A DNA stretch of 64,000 nt from Platynereis dumerilii (taxonomy: Eukaryota > Annelida > Polychaeta > Phyllodocida > Nereididae): the NCBI GenBank assembly GCA_026936325.1, contig JAPTHN010000003.1:45326511-45390510 (forward strand). Direction: 5' to 3'. The notes beneath the pieces were generated by a model, which saw only the letters and a program-made list of their open reading frames with translations, was not told the origin of the DNA and made no database searches. Position numbers and translations under genes: made by a program. Of the stretch, positions 1-12,078 are shown one piece after another (position 1 is the stretch's first letter; every line of letters starts with the position of its first letter).

Positions 1-102
1 AATTGTTGGTTCCCCAGTCCCCATCCGAAGTTCGAACCCATGCAGGAAATGACCTTCAGGGGAGCAGGCAGGAACCATAAACCACTAAGACACCCAGCTG
101 CC
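1..102 (-). mobile_element. tRNA-derived SINE, cut by window start
   Basis: On the minus strand it has an A-box-like TGTCTTAGTGG (92-82) and a B box GGGTTCGAACTTC (39-27). The head begins near 102 and the body runs off the window edge. Confidence 0.75.
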
Positions 103-1007
103 ATTGAATAACATGGGTCTATAGGAACAATCATATTGCTTTGGCTGTAATCACCTAATTCACATATTTCAACAATGTACTCCCTTTGTTGCAAATAAAC
201 ATGTATCATATCAAATTCCGCACAACAACACAACTAATTAAGAGTCAAATATGATCTGAAGATGTCAGAAATTTCTGACTTGAATTTCAATCTATGACAA
301 ACTAGTCTAGTAAGTTAATTAATCTACTATACCAGTAGACAGATACCTGATTCTCCTCTATCAGAAACTTTAATTAATTAATATTGGCAAACAACACTGT
401 TATTGTTCATTGACATAACATCAGAGCCAAAAGCGCAATTAGACACATAGCCAGGGGGTATTTAAAGTACAATTTGACAGCATGACAGATTGCTTGATAT
501 TGTTCTACGACTAACTGTTATGATTTAGAGATCATGGCATGACAGAAGTCAATGACTCAATTCTGTGATGATGTTAAATTATCAAACTGTTTGTGTAATG
601 GCATCACATCAGGGGAGCGAGGAATTAATGATACAAGGTATCCATTACATAAAGAAGACCAGTCTTAATCATCTTAATTTAAAGGTGAAAGTAGATGCCG
701 TTAAATCCACCAAAATTATAGGTCAAGGAAAATTTGTGACTGTCACAGTCACAAATTATCCTTGACATAGCGTCGATTACATATTGTGATAAACAAGGCA
801 TTCTCCAGGTAGGATTGTATAAAGCATGAATCGTTCCTAACTTTATCAAAGACTTTTAGAATATATTTATAATAAGACACTTAACTCAACTACAGTCTGT
901 GTGAGAGTATAAAGTTCAGGATGTACCCCTTTCTGGAGTGGTCACTTATTTCCTGTCTGTCACTCCAACACTATTTGCAACATCAGAAACTGAGGTTAGT
1001 TGAGCGA

Positions 1008-1370
1008 AGCCCGGTTTGGTTGAGGGAAGTGGAGTTTGGTTGAGGGAAGCTGGTTTGGTTGAGGGAAGTGGAGTTTGGTTGAGGGAAGCTGGTTTGGTTG
1101 AGGGAAGTGGAGTTTGGTTGAGGGAAGCTGGTTTGGTTGAGGGAAGTGGAGTTTGGTTGAGGGAAGCTGGTTTGGTTGAGGGAAGTGGAGTTTGGTTGAG
1201 GGAAGCTGGTTTGGTTGAGGGAAGCTGGTTTGGTTGAGGGAAGCAGGGTTTGGTTGAGGGAAGTGGAGTATGGTTGAGGGAAGCTGGTTTGGTTGAGGGA
1301 AGTGGAGTTTGGTTGAGGGAAGCTGGTTTGGTTGAGGGAAGCCGGGTATGTTTGAGGGAAGTGGTAATCT
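1008..1370. repeat. 39-bp minisatellite (TTTGGTTGAGGGAAG)
   Basis: A 19-bp unit ending GCTGG alternates with a 20-bp unit ending GTGGAG, both built on TTTGGTTGAGGGAAG. The higher-order period is 39 bp, so frames stay open on both strands. No other sign of coding. Confidence 0.95.
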
Positions 1371-1645
1371 CAGGGTAAAAGGGGTTCAATTGAGGGTACC
1401 GAGTTTATGAGAGGGTGCGGGGTGTATCCTGCCCTGAGGCCTCCAGATCCATTTATAGGATTAAGTGCAAATCCATTTCCAAAGCAACTTAAATTTTGAT
1501 ATGATCATATTCTGACTCATCTTTAACTTGTCATGTAGAGTGAGTTGTATATAATTTTGAGAAAACTTCATGTATATATAGCCTATACCACACGAGTTGA
1601 GTAAATTTTCATACTTCACTTTATATATATATAGACTATTGACTA

Positions 1646-2032
1646 CAGTGCCACTTGAAAGTAAGTAAAATGGGTGAGGAGATGTTTTGTAATGGATTAA
1701 TGTTAAACATTGCCAACCAAACTGCTTGTGGTAGCATTACATAGATTTTTATCCAACAAGACGAAAACGTGTCACATCATATAGGAGGAAATTTGAGGTG
1801 TGTGGGATACAAACAGTTGCCAAATATCTTTGCTGTAAAGGTTTGTAGAGCAAAGAAAATGGGCAGCCTTTAGTGCATACCACATGCCTGAAATATCCTT
1901 CTTAACAATATGATATGTTTTCATCTCAACGGAGAAGAATCCATGCTCCCACAACAAGAGTTTGGTTGAGGATTTTCAGCATTGAACCAATGGCAAACCA
2001 CCACTAATTTCACTTACTTTCAACAAGCACTG
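1646..2032. mobile_element. Tc1-like palindromic MITE
   Basis: The left end TA|CAGTGCCACTTGAAAGTAAG and right end ACTTACTTTCAACAAGCACTG form imperfect inverted repeats. The interior has CCAAACTGCTTGTGGTAGCA as in the copy at 55879. The right-side TA is mutated to TG. Confidence 0.8.
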
Positions 2033-2049
2033 TGAGACTGAAGTGATCA

Positions 2050-3398
2050 CTGCTAAGAGTGATGCTGCTGAGGTAGCAGGGCATCTCTAGCACTCTCTCT
2101 ATTCAGTCAAAGTTATTTGTCTTATTGAAAATATAAAAATCTTTGGTTATAGAGAAACCAATTCACCCATTTCTAGCTAAACTTTGAATACTTCGTGTGA
2201 CATCCAGTTGCTCAACTGAGTCAACTCAACTCCTGCTTGAGTTAGATAGGTTTAACAGTTTATCTCCTTCCCGTTGCTTTACTTTTTAATGACTGCTAGT
2301 TTCCGCTGTCCCTCAAGACTCCAGAAACCAGAACTGACTCTTTTAATGGGTTCTTAAGTCCCTGCAGTCTGAAGAGGAGGCCATTTAAAAATCTCGAAAA
2401 GCTTTCGTCAAGTTGCAAAAAGCAATGAGTTGGCAAAAGGCACCTGAAAAGGAATGCTGGATTATTTGAATTTAAGCCACTGGCCCAGGATGTTTGGTGA
2501 CAGGAAAGGTCTTTCGGTCTCCTTACGTCGGACTTTGTGACACCTACCTCTATCCGTGTCATCTGCACATGCCGTATTTTGAAAAGTGCTTATCACACAA
2601 AAAACATTATGCCATTATCTGATTAATAGATTTTCTGTTGTCAACTGGCATACATATTGACGGTTACGGTTACGTACCAAAAAGACGACATGCCTTGTAG
2701 ATTTTCAAAAAATTCAAAAGCCGAATAAGTCTCTCAAGCATTGTCATCAGACATATGCAATCTCTATTCAAGAAAATCAAGTTTATAAAATTTTAACTTT
2801 TTGAATTGAATCTCTATTGGGACTGGGTTTTATGATGTACCTATTAGATAATGGAGAGTGCGGGACGAGACGCGTGTCCCGCAAAGATAAGAGCTGCGGG
2901 GCAGGACGGGACCGGATTTTGTGGGACGGGATGGGGCGGAACGGAAAAATCACTCCCGCGCAGGGCTTTAGTACCTAATAGGCCTGGTCGAGCAAATACG
3001 GTATTTGAAAAAAATACGCAGAAATAAGAAAAAAGTACGAGACGCAAAAGTGGAAAAGGCAAACTGAAAAGAGAGAAGGACTGGAGAGACATTCCAGGGG
3101 AGGCCTATTAATGAATTCCATTCAAATGAATAGAGAGCCACTCTGAAAAGCTGAGCAATGAAAGCGCTAAAGTCCTAAAGTTACCCTTCACTATCAAGAA
3201 TTCAAGATCCTTTGACTACGGGGACTGGAAGTGATGAGGGATTGCCCATCAACAAGATTTTTATGTTGGAAGTTCTTTGATTTCGACCAGGTTGGTCAGA
3301 CTTCGACTTGGGAGTCCTTCAGTGTCCATTGTATCCATGTCTAGGGAAACACACAGTTACTGTCAGTCAGAGCATCATTTTGCCTCTCTCTAGTATTT
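2050..3398. other. intronic/flanking DNA, little recognised
   Basis: No gene seen. The one notable piece is a GC-rich patch at about 2855-2970 with GCGGGACGAGACGCGTGTCCCGC-type inverted pairing and repeated GGGACGGGA, out of character with its surroundings. Confidence 0.6.
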
Positions 3399-3660
3399 TG
3401 ATGGACAGACGGATGATTGGGGCTTTACATCCTGTATTTATACACTCCTAAGGGGTACAGCCAGGCAACGATTTCGAGCACACAATGCTAAGCAATTCTA
3501 CAATTGCCATCACTGCCTATAGCCAAATACACATTTACACCTGAGCGAACTGAAGCAAAGAGTTATGGAGGATCTTCTAAGTTCCCCCATGCCATGGCTG
3601 GGGCTCGAACCTGCAACGTCTCAGTTAGCAGACAACCACCTAACCACTAGGCCATGATAC
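3399..3660 (-). mobile_element. tRNA-derived SINE, head type TGGCCTAGTGG
   Basis: The minus-strand A box is TGGCCTAGTGGTTAGG and the B box is GGTTCGAGCCC. The tail ends TGTAAAGCCCCAATCATCC. The 3' tail is shared with the other SINE family (3709-3918, 15556-15749) despite a different head and body. A partial relative is at 45775-45930. Confidence 0.88.
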
Positions 3661-3708
3661 CTCTCGGTCAGCCACTCAAGGCTGCGAAAGACTCAATAGT
3701 CGATACAG

Positions 3709-3918
3709 ATGGATGGATGGATAATTGGGGCTTTACGTGCTGTATTTACGCACTTGGTGTGCTAATTAGTACAGGAGGAGGACAAAGTAATGAGGTGAAG
3801 GATGATCGAGGCACCCGTCCAACTCAGGCCCAGGTGACCCAGCTCAAGCTGGATTTGAACCCTGAATACAGCGATTGGCAGCCTAGCACACTACCACCAA
3901 ACCAACCCTCCCACCAAT
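3709..3918 (-). mobile_element. tRNA-derived SINE, head type TGGTCNAGTGG
   Basis: The minus-strand head is GGTTGGTTTGGTGGTAGTG, the B box is GGTTCAAATCC and the tail is CGTAAAGCCCCAATTATCC followed by (ATCC)n. The middle has the diagnostic TCATCCTTCACCTCATTACT-like block of the family. Confidence 0.85.
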
Positions 3919-4302
3919 AGTCAATATGAGTGGGATTTGTTATGCGTACAGTTATATTACTCGCGCCTAGGGTATTGAAAAATAATTTACTCATGATGGG
4001 AGGACAGTTCAGGGTACGCCGCCATCTCACCCAAGCTCACCACCCAAACTGACCACCCAAGGTCACATGTCAGTGATGTCACTGCTGACAGATGGTCACG
4101 TGGGCCGCAGGGCATCCCCACTTCCGGTCAGTACAAGGTATTCTCCTAAATGGTCACATGACCAGCTGACGTGTCACATGATCCAAGCAGACAGAATGAC
4201 CGACACGACAAGACAAGCATTTTACGAGGAGAAATATTGGGAGGGTAATCACCGGGAATCAGGAGGATGACATGGGGTACGACCTGTGGGAGAAAACAGT
4301 AG

Positions 4303-4431
4303 ATAGATAGATTAGATATAGATAGATATAGATAGATATAGATAGATATAGATAGATATAGATAGATATAGATAGATATAGATAGATATAGACAGATATA
4401 GGTAGATTAATAGATAGATTAACAGATAGAC

Positions 4432-4474
<43 letters not shown>

Positions 4475-4620
4475 CAGATAGATAGAAAGATAGATTGATT
4501 GATAGATTGATTGATTGACAGATTGATTGATATAAAGATAAATAAGACTGACAGATGGATAGATACATACATAGAAGCATAGATAAGGTAGACAGATTGA
4601 TAAGATAGATAGATACCACT
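4303..4620. repeat. (GATA)n-rich microsatellite
   Basis: Runs of ATATAGATAG then GATA, grading into GATTGATT and GATAAGATAG. It lies between two SINE clusters. Confidence 0.97.
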
Positions 4621-4624
4621 TGAT

Positions 4625-4985
4625 AGGCCTGCTCCACTAAAGCCTTGAAGGTCTTTGCCCACATCTCTGAAGGTTTTTGGGTTCGAACTCCGGGTGGGGA
4701 ACCCATGATATTTTCAATGGACCTTCAAGAGCAAAATCCCAGGTGCATGCCATTCTGATCAATGTTAAATTGGCGGCCCCTTGTATCAGTGTCTGTGTTT
4801 GGCAAGTAAAAGATCCCCCACATGGGATAAATGTGAAACAGGTTGAGGACTCCTGCTCCCTACTATCAGATGGAGTTTTAAAATGTGTAACATGTTGTGG
4901 ACTCTCTCTCACATCTCATCGATCAACCCTTGTGAGCACCCAGAACTGGGCTTAGAGGGCTGCACTTGCATTATTCATCATCGAC
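4625..4985 (+). mobile_element. SINE-like repeat with B box, next to GATA repeats
   Basis: B box GGGTTCGAACTCC at 4679-4691. The body contains GTTTGGCAAGTAAAAGATCC and the end is CTTAGAGGGCTGCACTTGCA. Related 3' pieces occur at 5375-5440 (minus), 14340-14417, 30838-30915 and 55675-55712. The A box is degenerate. Confidence 0.65.
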
Positions 4986-5452
4986 ATACTTGGATAGATT
5001 AGATGTGCATATGAGGATAAATAGGTCCAGGAAGAGATTCACTTTTCATAGTGGAGCAGTCAGTTTCATTTCATAATCAGTAATAATATATATCCTGTAT
5101 GCTCTCAATTAATCTTCAAGTTCTTAATTTATGAAGTTTTGCAACTACCTTTGGGCTATGTTAGCCAGTAATTGTCCCCTTTTTTCGTATTCGACAATAC
5201 TTCATGCATCGTGTTGAGTTTTGAAGGTCGCATTACGCCTCAGGAAATGGACCTCCAATGGTGGAGAGCATTTCCTGTGCCCTCATTAACATAAACTTGA
5301 CATTCCCGACAAAAAGCAAAAAACTTCCTGAGAGGTACAAATTTGAGATATCGCATTAATTATTTAGACAGATACGGCAAGTGCAGCCCTCTAAGCTAGT
5401 TATGACCCTTACAAGGCTGATTAATGAGATGAGCGACACTTAGCAACAGAGT

Positions 5453-5668
5453 AGGATGGATGGATGATTGGGGCTTTACCTCCTGTATTTATGCACTTGG
5501 TAGGCTAATTAGGACGGGAGGAGGACAGAGCAATGAGGAGAAGGACGATTGAAACAACCATCCAACATATATAATAGGCCCAGGTGACCCGGCAAGAGAT
5601 GGATTCAAACCCTGGACCCAGCAATTGGCAGCCCAGCATGCTACCATGCACTAGACCAACCCTCCCCT
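5453..5668 (-). mobile_element. tRNA-derived SINE (TGGTCNAGTGG type)
   Basis: The minus-strand B box is GGTTTGAATCC (5611-5601) and the tail is GTAAAGCCCCAATCATCC. It ends about 50 bp from the donor of LRRCC1 exon l. Confidence 0.85.
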
Positions 5669-5719
5669 TTTGTTTCATTATTTAACAATGAATATTGAAA
5701 TGAAGGTTGTTTTACTTAC

Positions 5720-5808
5720 ATTGAGTTGTTTTTGCAACTGGCTGACTTCTGATTGTAGTGCTTCTATTTTAGACTCCATTCTCCCCCTGTCCGCAGCGAG
5801 ACTAGAAC
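5720..5808 (-). CDS. LRRCC1: LRRCC1 exon l (last exon in window)
   Basis: The exon is 89 bp: two bases plus 29 codons, SSLAADRGRMESKIEALQSE then VSQLQKQLN. The acceptor is gtattttttcag and the donor is gtaagt. With the preceding exon it gives QGSSLAADRGRMESKIEALQ, matching vertebrate QGSSLAQNRGKLEAQIESL. The family continues for some 200 more residues, but no further exon is visible down to position 1, so the next intron exceeds 5.7 kb. A SINE copy (5453-5668) sits about 50 bp into it. Confidence 0.94.
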
Positions 5809-6749
5809 CTGAAAAAATACAAAGTTAAATTGGTTCAATCAACAACCTCTTCTTCTGTAGCCATTGTTTCTTCAATTAAAAAAAGCAATGTCTCAGTTGT
5901 ATGTCACTTGGATGAGATATTATAATAAAAAGGTTCAGTACACGTATATGGCAACAAATGCCAACAATGTAATTATAAAGCACCAGTACATGTACACGTC
6001 ACACGGAAATGAGCAGCAAAACCTCTCTATTAAACCTGTAGTCCTATGCATTGGTGCCTATGTGACCAGGTAAAGAAGGAACTTCAACTAAAAATTTAAT
6101 CCAACTCGCAAGTGAACTGAATTTTTTGTGCGCAACCAAACACCAAATTGAATCTTGTGCAGGCCCATAGTCAGTGAGGCTCTTTTTAACGTTGAGCATG
6201 GGACGGCGTGGGTGAGACTTGTTTGAACTACCCAGCCTGTTTTTTCAACCAGTGATGTCAGAACTAGAGAAGATCCTTTAGTTTAAGTAAAAGCTAATTA
6301 AATTAAAGTGCTTGCATTCTTGTCAGCCCCGCCTCTGAAGTCCTGCAGAGTTAAACCATACAGCTTATTCAGAAGCAGACCATTCAGGGCTGAGAAAGTT
6401 GGCCAAGGCCTTTAGAAAACAGAGATGGCTGGATTGGTGTTCAGACGCTGTGTTTAGTCAGTGGTCAATAGACTTGTGCGTGCGGCCTTAGTTGCTTTAT
6501 TGGGTCGCCTTTCACTGTAACAGCACAAAAATTGCTTCTGAGATCGAATTAGGGCCAGGTATTGTGGCACACTCCTTTTTTGTACTTCTTTAAAAACGGA
6601 ACACAAAGCAGAAGTATGGTAAAAGCAAATGGATGTCTTTTAGAGAAATTACCCAACAGGAAGCCCAGCTACAGTAGGCTAATATAAACTGCTTAAGTTT
6701 ACTTTTTGTTACACAGCTGGTATCAATGCCTACTATTTTCTATGTATAT

Positions 6750-6950
6750 GGAGTGGCTCCGTGGTACAGTGGTTACCATGTCCAGTTGCCCACCTTGTAC
6801 ACATGAGGACGTGGGTTTGATCCCCGCTCCGGCCATGTCCAGAGGTTATCACTATAACGATTGGTATGATTGCCGTTAAGAATGGTGAGCGCCGGTGAGC
6901 AGATTTATCTGGAATGGGCGCTATTTAAAATCATACTATATTATTATATT
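6750..6950 (+). mobile_element. tRNA-derived SINE in one copy of a tandem duplication
   Basis: The head is GAGTGGCTCCGTGGTACAGT with B box GGGTTTGATCC (about 6814-6824) and an (ATT)n tail. The second duplicate (near 9361-9380) reads CTATGTATATTATGACAG without it, so the boundaries are defined by an empty site. Confidence 0.9.
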
Positions 6951-7964
6951 ATTATGACAGTATGACACCATATCCTCTCTAAACTCGCATGGCTACTGTG
7001 TCACGATGATAGCAAGCCTACCAAAAAGGACCAGGTTAATCGAAACTTTTAACAAATAAGGCTTTTTCACTTAAAAGAAATAATGGTTTTTCATTTCAGC
7101 GTGTTCACAGGTTTTGGCTTGTTCTGTAAGATTTTAATGTATTGTTTTGGCACTAAATTATTAAAATTAGTTAGTGATATTTGATGTCAATCTGCAGACA
7201 ATGCCATTGAAAATTCTCATCTCAACCTGATCCAGTTAGTGATTTTCAAGTTATGAGAGTCTCCTAAAAGGAAGATTGTTGCCTGACTGGGTAACTTGAA
7301 CTGAAGAGGCAATCAGAAACACCATTGGGCCTGCATTACTTATCAGGTTCAACACTTCTAAGTTTGAAGAACCACCAAATATTCCATCAATATTCTCCAC
7401 AAGAAGACAACAGGAGGGGAGTTTGTTTGTTTGTGTTCTACCCAAATCAGCACCTTTGTGGGCAATTTAGAAACAACAGGAGGGGAAACTGCTGCGCATG
7501 AACTGGATAAAGATTACCAAAAAATAAAACCACTTGAATTTCAAATTTTCAAAGGGTGGCATCCACTTGAGAGGCAAAGACGGTGGAAATTAGAACTTCA
7601 AGAGTCGACTTCAAGCTGCGGATGAGTTATCTAATCCAAAGAGTGATGCTATCCGTCAAAGATTTTTGAAGATTTCTGAATGGTTTTATTCTGGTCACGA
7701 TAACCACCACTCAACTCCGATTGAAGTAAACATTCCAAATTTGTTGCAAACATTTTAGATGGATGGTTTAATTTCCCATGTGAGTAACGGAACCTAATAG
7801 ATCCTTCATCAATTGAATAACTTTTACTGTGCGCATTTGCCAACCTTTAGTTAATTGAAACTATTCACTGCATTAACGTTTATAAGAACAATGACAAAGT
7901 TTATCATTGGATCAATATAATATACATAAAACATCAGGTTAAAACTGTTATGCCATCGAGACAT

Positions 7965-8110
7965 AAATAATAGTAACAAAATGAGGCAAAGGATGATTGA
8001 GACTGCTGTTCAACACAGGTTCAAATGACCTGGCCAGCATGGGAATCAAACTCAGGACACTGCTAGGAAGAGTGCCCTGGAGAAGAGCATTACCAACTGA
8101 GCTACCCTTG
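7965..8110 (-). mobile_element. old tRNA-derived SINE with clear A and B boxes
   Basis: The minus-strand A box is TAGCTCAGTTGG (8104-8093) and the B box is GTTTGATTCCC (8051-8041), followed by the TCATCCTTTGCCTCATT block. A decayed counterpart sits at about 10590-10740 in the second duplicate, so it predates the duplication. Confidence 0.85.
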
Positions 8111-11100
8111 CTAAACAATAGGTAAAAGGGCATACAGGACAAATGGATGTATCTCATATTACTCATCCCATAACTGGCACTCTACAAGATTTAATTACCA
8201 GACAGATTCGCTACTATATATTGCATTTATTCATCCAAGATGTGACATTGCCAATGATATATCAAATATATTTCTACGGATAGAAAGGAAGTCATAATGT
8301 AAATCATGAAACTGAAGAGGCACCTCCACATTTACTAATGACAGATCGAAGGGTCAACCAGTTCACACAAAACAAGACTGTGACAGTCAACATTTCACTT
8401 CTATACAGTAAGTATATGAACATATTTCAAGGACATCAGCTCTCACATTACACCTCAACAATTTGACTAAATAGAATTGGAAGGAAAATGTAATAAGGTG
8501 AAGAAAACTTGTGGCACAAGTTAAAACATCACTCAGAGTGACATGGCTTTGTTGGGTTGCCAGGAGCAGGGAATTCAAAGAAACATCTACGTGTAGAGGC
8601 ATCTGAAAACAGTTTATTACAAATGGAAGGCATATTATCATGAACATAGCAGCAGTTAATAAATTCAGGGTTATATACTCCACCTTTCACTGCACAAGTA
8701 TACAAACTAAGAAAATTCAGAAAAATATTTAATCAAACACACACCAGCAAATTGAATTTTTGCTGCTATTTTAAACAGCCAATTGACTCTTGTGGTAGCC
8801 CATTGTCAGTGAGGCTTTTTTACTGTTGACTGTGGGTGAGTCTTGTTTAAACTACTCAGTACATTTTTAGCCAGTGACGTTAGAAGTACAGAAGATCCTT
8901 TAGTTAAAAGTAAAAGCTAATTAAATTATAGTGCTTGCATTCTTGTCAGCCCCGTCTCTAAAGTCCTCCCAAGTTAAATCACACAGCTTGTTCAGATGCA
9001 ACCATTCAGGGCTGAGAAAGTTGGCCAAGTCCTTTGGAAAACAGAGATGGCTAGATTCGTGTGCAGTCACTTTGGTCAATAGACTTGTGCGTGCGGCCTT
9101 AGTTGCTTTATTAGGTTGCCTTTCACTGTAACAGCACAAAAATAGCTTCTCATGTGGAATTAGGGCCAGGTATTGTAGCACACTACTTTTTTGTACCTTT
9201 TTAAAAGTCCAACACAAAGAAGAAGTATGGTAAAAGCAAATGGAAGTCTTATAGAGGAATTACCCAACAGGAAGTCTGGCTGCAATCGCCTAATATAAAC
9301 ACCTTATATAATATATATATATATATTAAGTTTACTTTTCAACACCGTGCCTTCTATTTCCTATGTATATTATGACAGTATACTGTATGACACAATATCC
9401 TCTCAAAACTCCCATGGCTATTTTGTCACTATGGCAACAAGCCTACCAAAAAGGACCAAGTTAATTGCATTAAAGTACCAGAGAGACCGTTCCAAATGCT
9501 CAAAACTTTTTCTATTAAAACAATTAACGTTTTTATTTTTCATTTCAGCTTGTTCTGTCACTAGTATTAGATTTTACAGTAATGTTTAGGAACTAAATTA
9601 TTAAAATTAGTTTTTGATATTTGATGTCAATCTGAAGACAATGCCCTTGAAAATGCTCATCTCAACATGATCCAGTTAGTAATTTTCAAGTTATGAAAGT
9701 CTCCTAAAAGCAAGATTTTTGTCAGATTGGGTGACTTAAACCACTTCAGCAGATTCTCTGGGTGACTTAAACTGGAGAGTTCAACACTTTTAAGTTTGAA
9801 GAACCACCAAATAACTCATCAGTATTCTCCAAAAGGAGACAACAGGAGGGGAAATTGCTGCTCATGAACTGGATAAAGACTACCAAAAAATAAAACCACT
9901 TGAATTTAAAATTTTCAACGAGTGGCATCAACTTGAAGAAAGATGTTGGAAATTAGAACTTCAAGAGTCGACTTGAAGCTGAGAATGAGTTATCTAATCC
10001 AAAGAGTTATCAAATCCTGTTTGTTTAATTTGCTAATCAAGAAGAAGCAAACACTCTGATGCTATCCATCAAAGATTTTTGAAGATTCCTGAATCGTCTT
10101 ATTCTGGTCACGATAACCACCGTTCAACTCCGATTGAAGGTAAACATTCCAAATTTGTCACAAACATTTCAGATGGACAGTTTAATTTCCCACGTGAGTA
10201 ACAGAACCTAATAGATCCTTCGTCAATTGAATTGTCTTTTACTGTGCACATTTGCCACCATCTTAATTCATTAAACTTTTCACGCATTAGAACTTATTAG
10301 AACAACGACAAAATTTTTCTTGCATTAGAATTTACAAGAACAATGACAAAATTTATCATTGGATCAATATATTATACATAAAACATCAGCTTGATAAGCA
10401 TTTATGCCATCAAGACACAAATAAAAGAGGAAAAAACATTTCGTTATTAAGATTATTACCCAGTGGTGTTCCTCTCCCACAAAGCATGTACAAGGAACTT
10501 TTTGTCCATGCTGCTGTTTAATTCTTTAATGATTAGAGCTCTACATTTTGTATTTATGCACAGTCTTTAAGCTATTTATGACAGAACATAGACAGTCAGG
10601 AATGGCAATAAGGCAAAGCATTAAAATTGCTGTGCAACATAGGTCCAGATGACCCAGCCAGCCTTCGAATCAAACCCTAGAGTCAGAAACAGCGCCCTAG
10701 GGAAGAGCACTGTCAACTAAGCCAATACTTGACACACACTAGAAAATAGGAGGAAACAGTACAAATGGATGTCACATTCGAATGACCAATCCCATGACTG
10801 GCAACTTGCGCTTCACAAGAATTAATTGCCAGACATAAGCCATGCCATACAATGGCATACATCACTTTTATTCTTCGAGATGAGACAATGTCAACTATAT
10901 ATCAAATATATTCCCAGGGATGCAAAGAAATTCATAACATTAATCATGACACTAGAGAGGCATTTGCTAATGAGAGTCCAAAGGGTCAACCAGTTTGCTA
11001 CAAAACCAGAATTGAGGCATTTAACATTTCTGTCCGATAAAAAGTACAAAATACTCAAGCATTTTGGTTAAATTTACATTATATCGGTAGGCCTTACATC

Positions 11101-11978
11101 ACATTGACGAGACCTGATAGGGCTTTTGGCAGGAAGCTTTAGTAAGACAAAGAACACTCATGGCACAGGATAAAACAGTTGTCAGACACACGTTCATTGG
11201 GTTTGAGACGCGCGGCTCATTGCAGCTGAGCTACGCCTCAAGCATTCTGATTGCATCACATCGCAAGTGCCTCAATGGTGCCAATTATTTTCAACGTATT
11301 TAGAAAGTAACTTGCTTGCAAAGACTCCACTATATCCCATTTGAAATGCTGAAGTACAGTGAAGTAGAGCTGTTTTTTAGAGATGCTTGCTTGCTTGCAA
11401 GCGGCATCTCTATTGCGGGAGGATGGCTCTGAAACGTATGACAACTGCCTTGGTCATGCTGTTTCATCTCTGTCATTAAAACTTTGCATACAGTCTCAAT
11501 ACTATTTTATCTTGCGTTGATAAACTTTTGGTGTCTTTCTGAGATGAAGAAATTAATAAAGAAAACAAACAGGCTGAGTTTCTGCAGGTCAAAGGTCAAT
11601 CACCAAAAGTAGGTCACAGGCCAGATACCCTCCAGCAGGTCTCACATGCCAGATACCCTCTGCAGGTCTCACATGCAAGATACCCTTGTGCAGGTGACAG
11701 GCAAAGGGGTAGATACTATCATGGGCAGTCTATCCACAAGCATCTCTTAAAGTGCTTGCACGTTATTTTTATTTCTTGCACCGCAAGGAAAAGTATTAAT
11801 ATCCACGACTCTCTCTCTTGAAATGTGACAATTAAAATTCAAGACACAAAAGCAGGAAATTCCACTGGAGATAACTATTAACTGGAATATTCTCCTGGAC
11901 TGAAATTCCCCAAATAAACAGCTCAAACCTCCTAAAATAACAAATAGAGTATTCATGAAGTACTCGATTATTCCCTAC

Positions 11979-12078
11979 CCTGATTCGCCAGTTCCTCCTC
12001 CCATAATTTCCTTTCCGCCTTCAATCCCTGAATCATGGATTCCTGCGCCTGAATCGTGGCATCGCTCTTTACCTTCTC
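11979..12078 (-). CDS. LRRCC1: LRRCC1 exon k
   Basis: The exon is 100 bp: 33 codons plus a trailing G, EKVKSDATIQAQESMIQGLK then AERKLWEEELANQ. The acceptor is tatgcttttcag and the donor is gtaggg. The motif GLKAERKLW(5)ANQGSSLA, completed by the next exon, is the strongest match to the vertebrate GLRTERKVWGHELAQQGSSL block as I recall it. Confidence 0.95.

Larger units (their letters stand above)
6105..11190. repeat. tandem duplication of an unidentified 2.6-kb sequence
   Basis: Unit A (about 6105-8720) and unit B (about 8740-11190) align in order throughout: a shared TAGACTTGTGCGTGCGGCCT, CCTTTCACTGTAACAGCACA, AGAGTCGACTTCAAGCTG, the old SINE, and GGGTCAACCAGTT. Divergence is substantial, so the event is old. 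Neither unit holds a recognisable ORF. It lies in the intron between LRRCC1 exons k and l. Confidence 0.88.

Noticed and set aside
946-1389. 147-codon open frame on the minus strand with PSTKPASLNQT repeats
   Set aside because: It is entirely minisatellite; the frame is open only because the repeat period is 39 bp.
4312-4706. Open frames rich in ISLYLSIYLS
   Set aside because: Translation of GATA/ATCT microsatellite. The same applies at 14378, 32431, 39662 and 39902.
6750-6830. Possible tRNA genes (clear A and B boxes here and at 8041-8104, 15686-15742)
   Set aside because: Each is followed by a SINE body and tail, lacks a full cloverleaf, and is repeated in the window.
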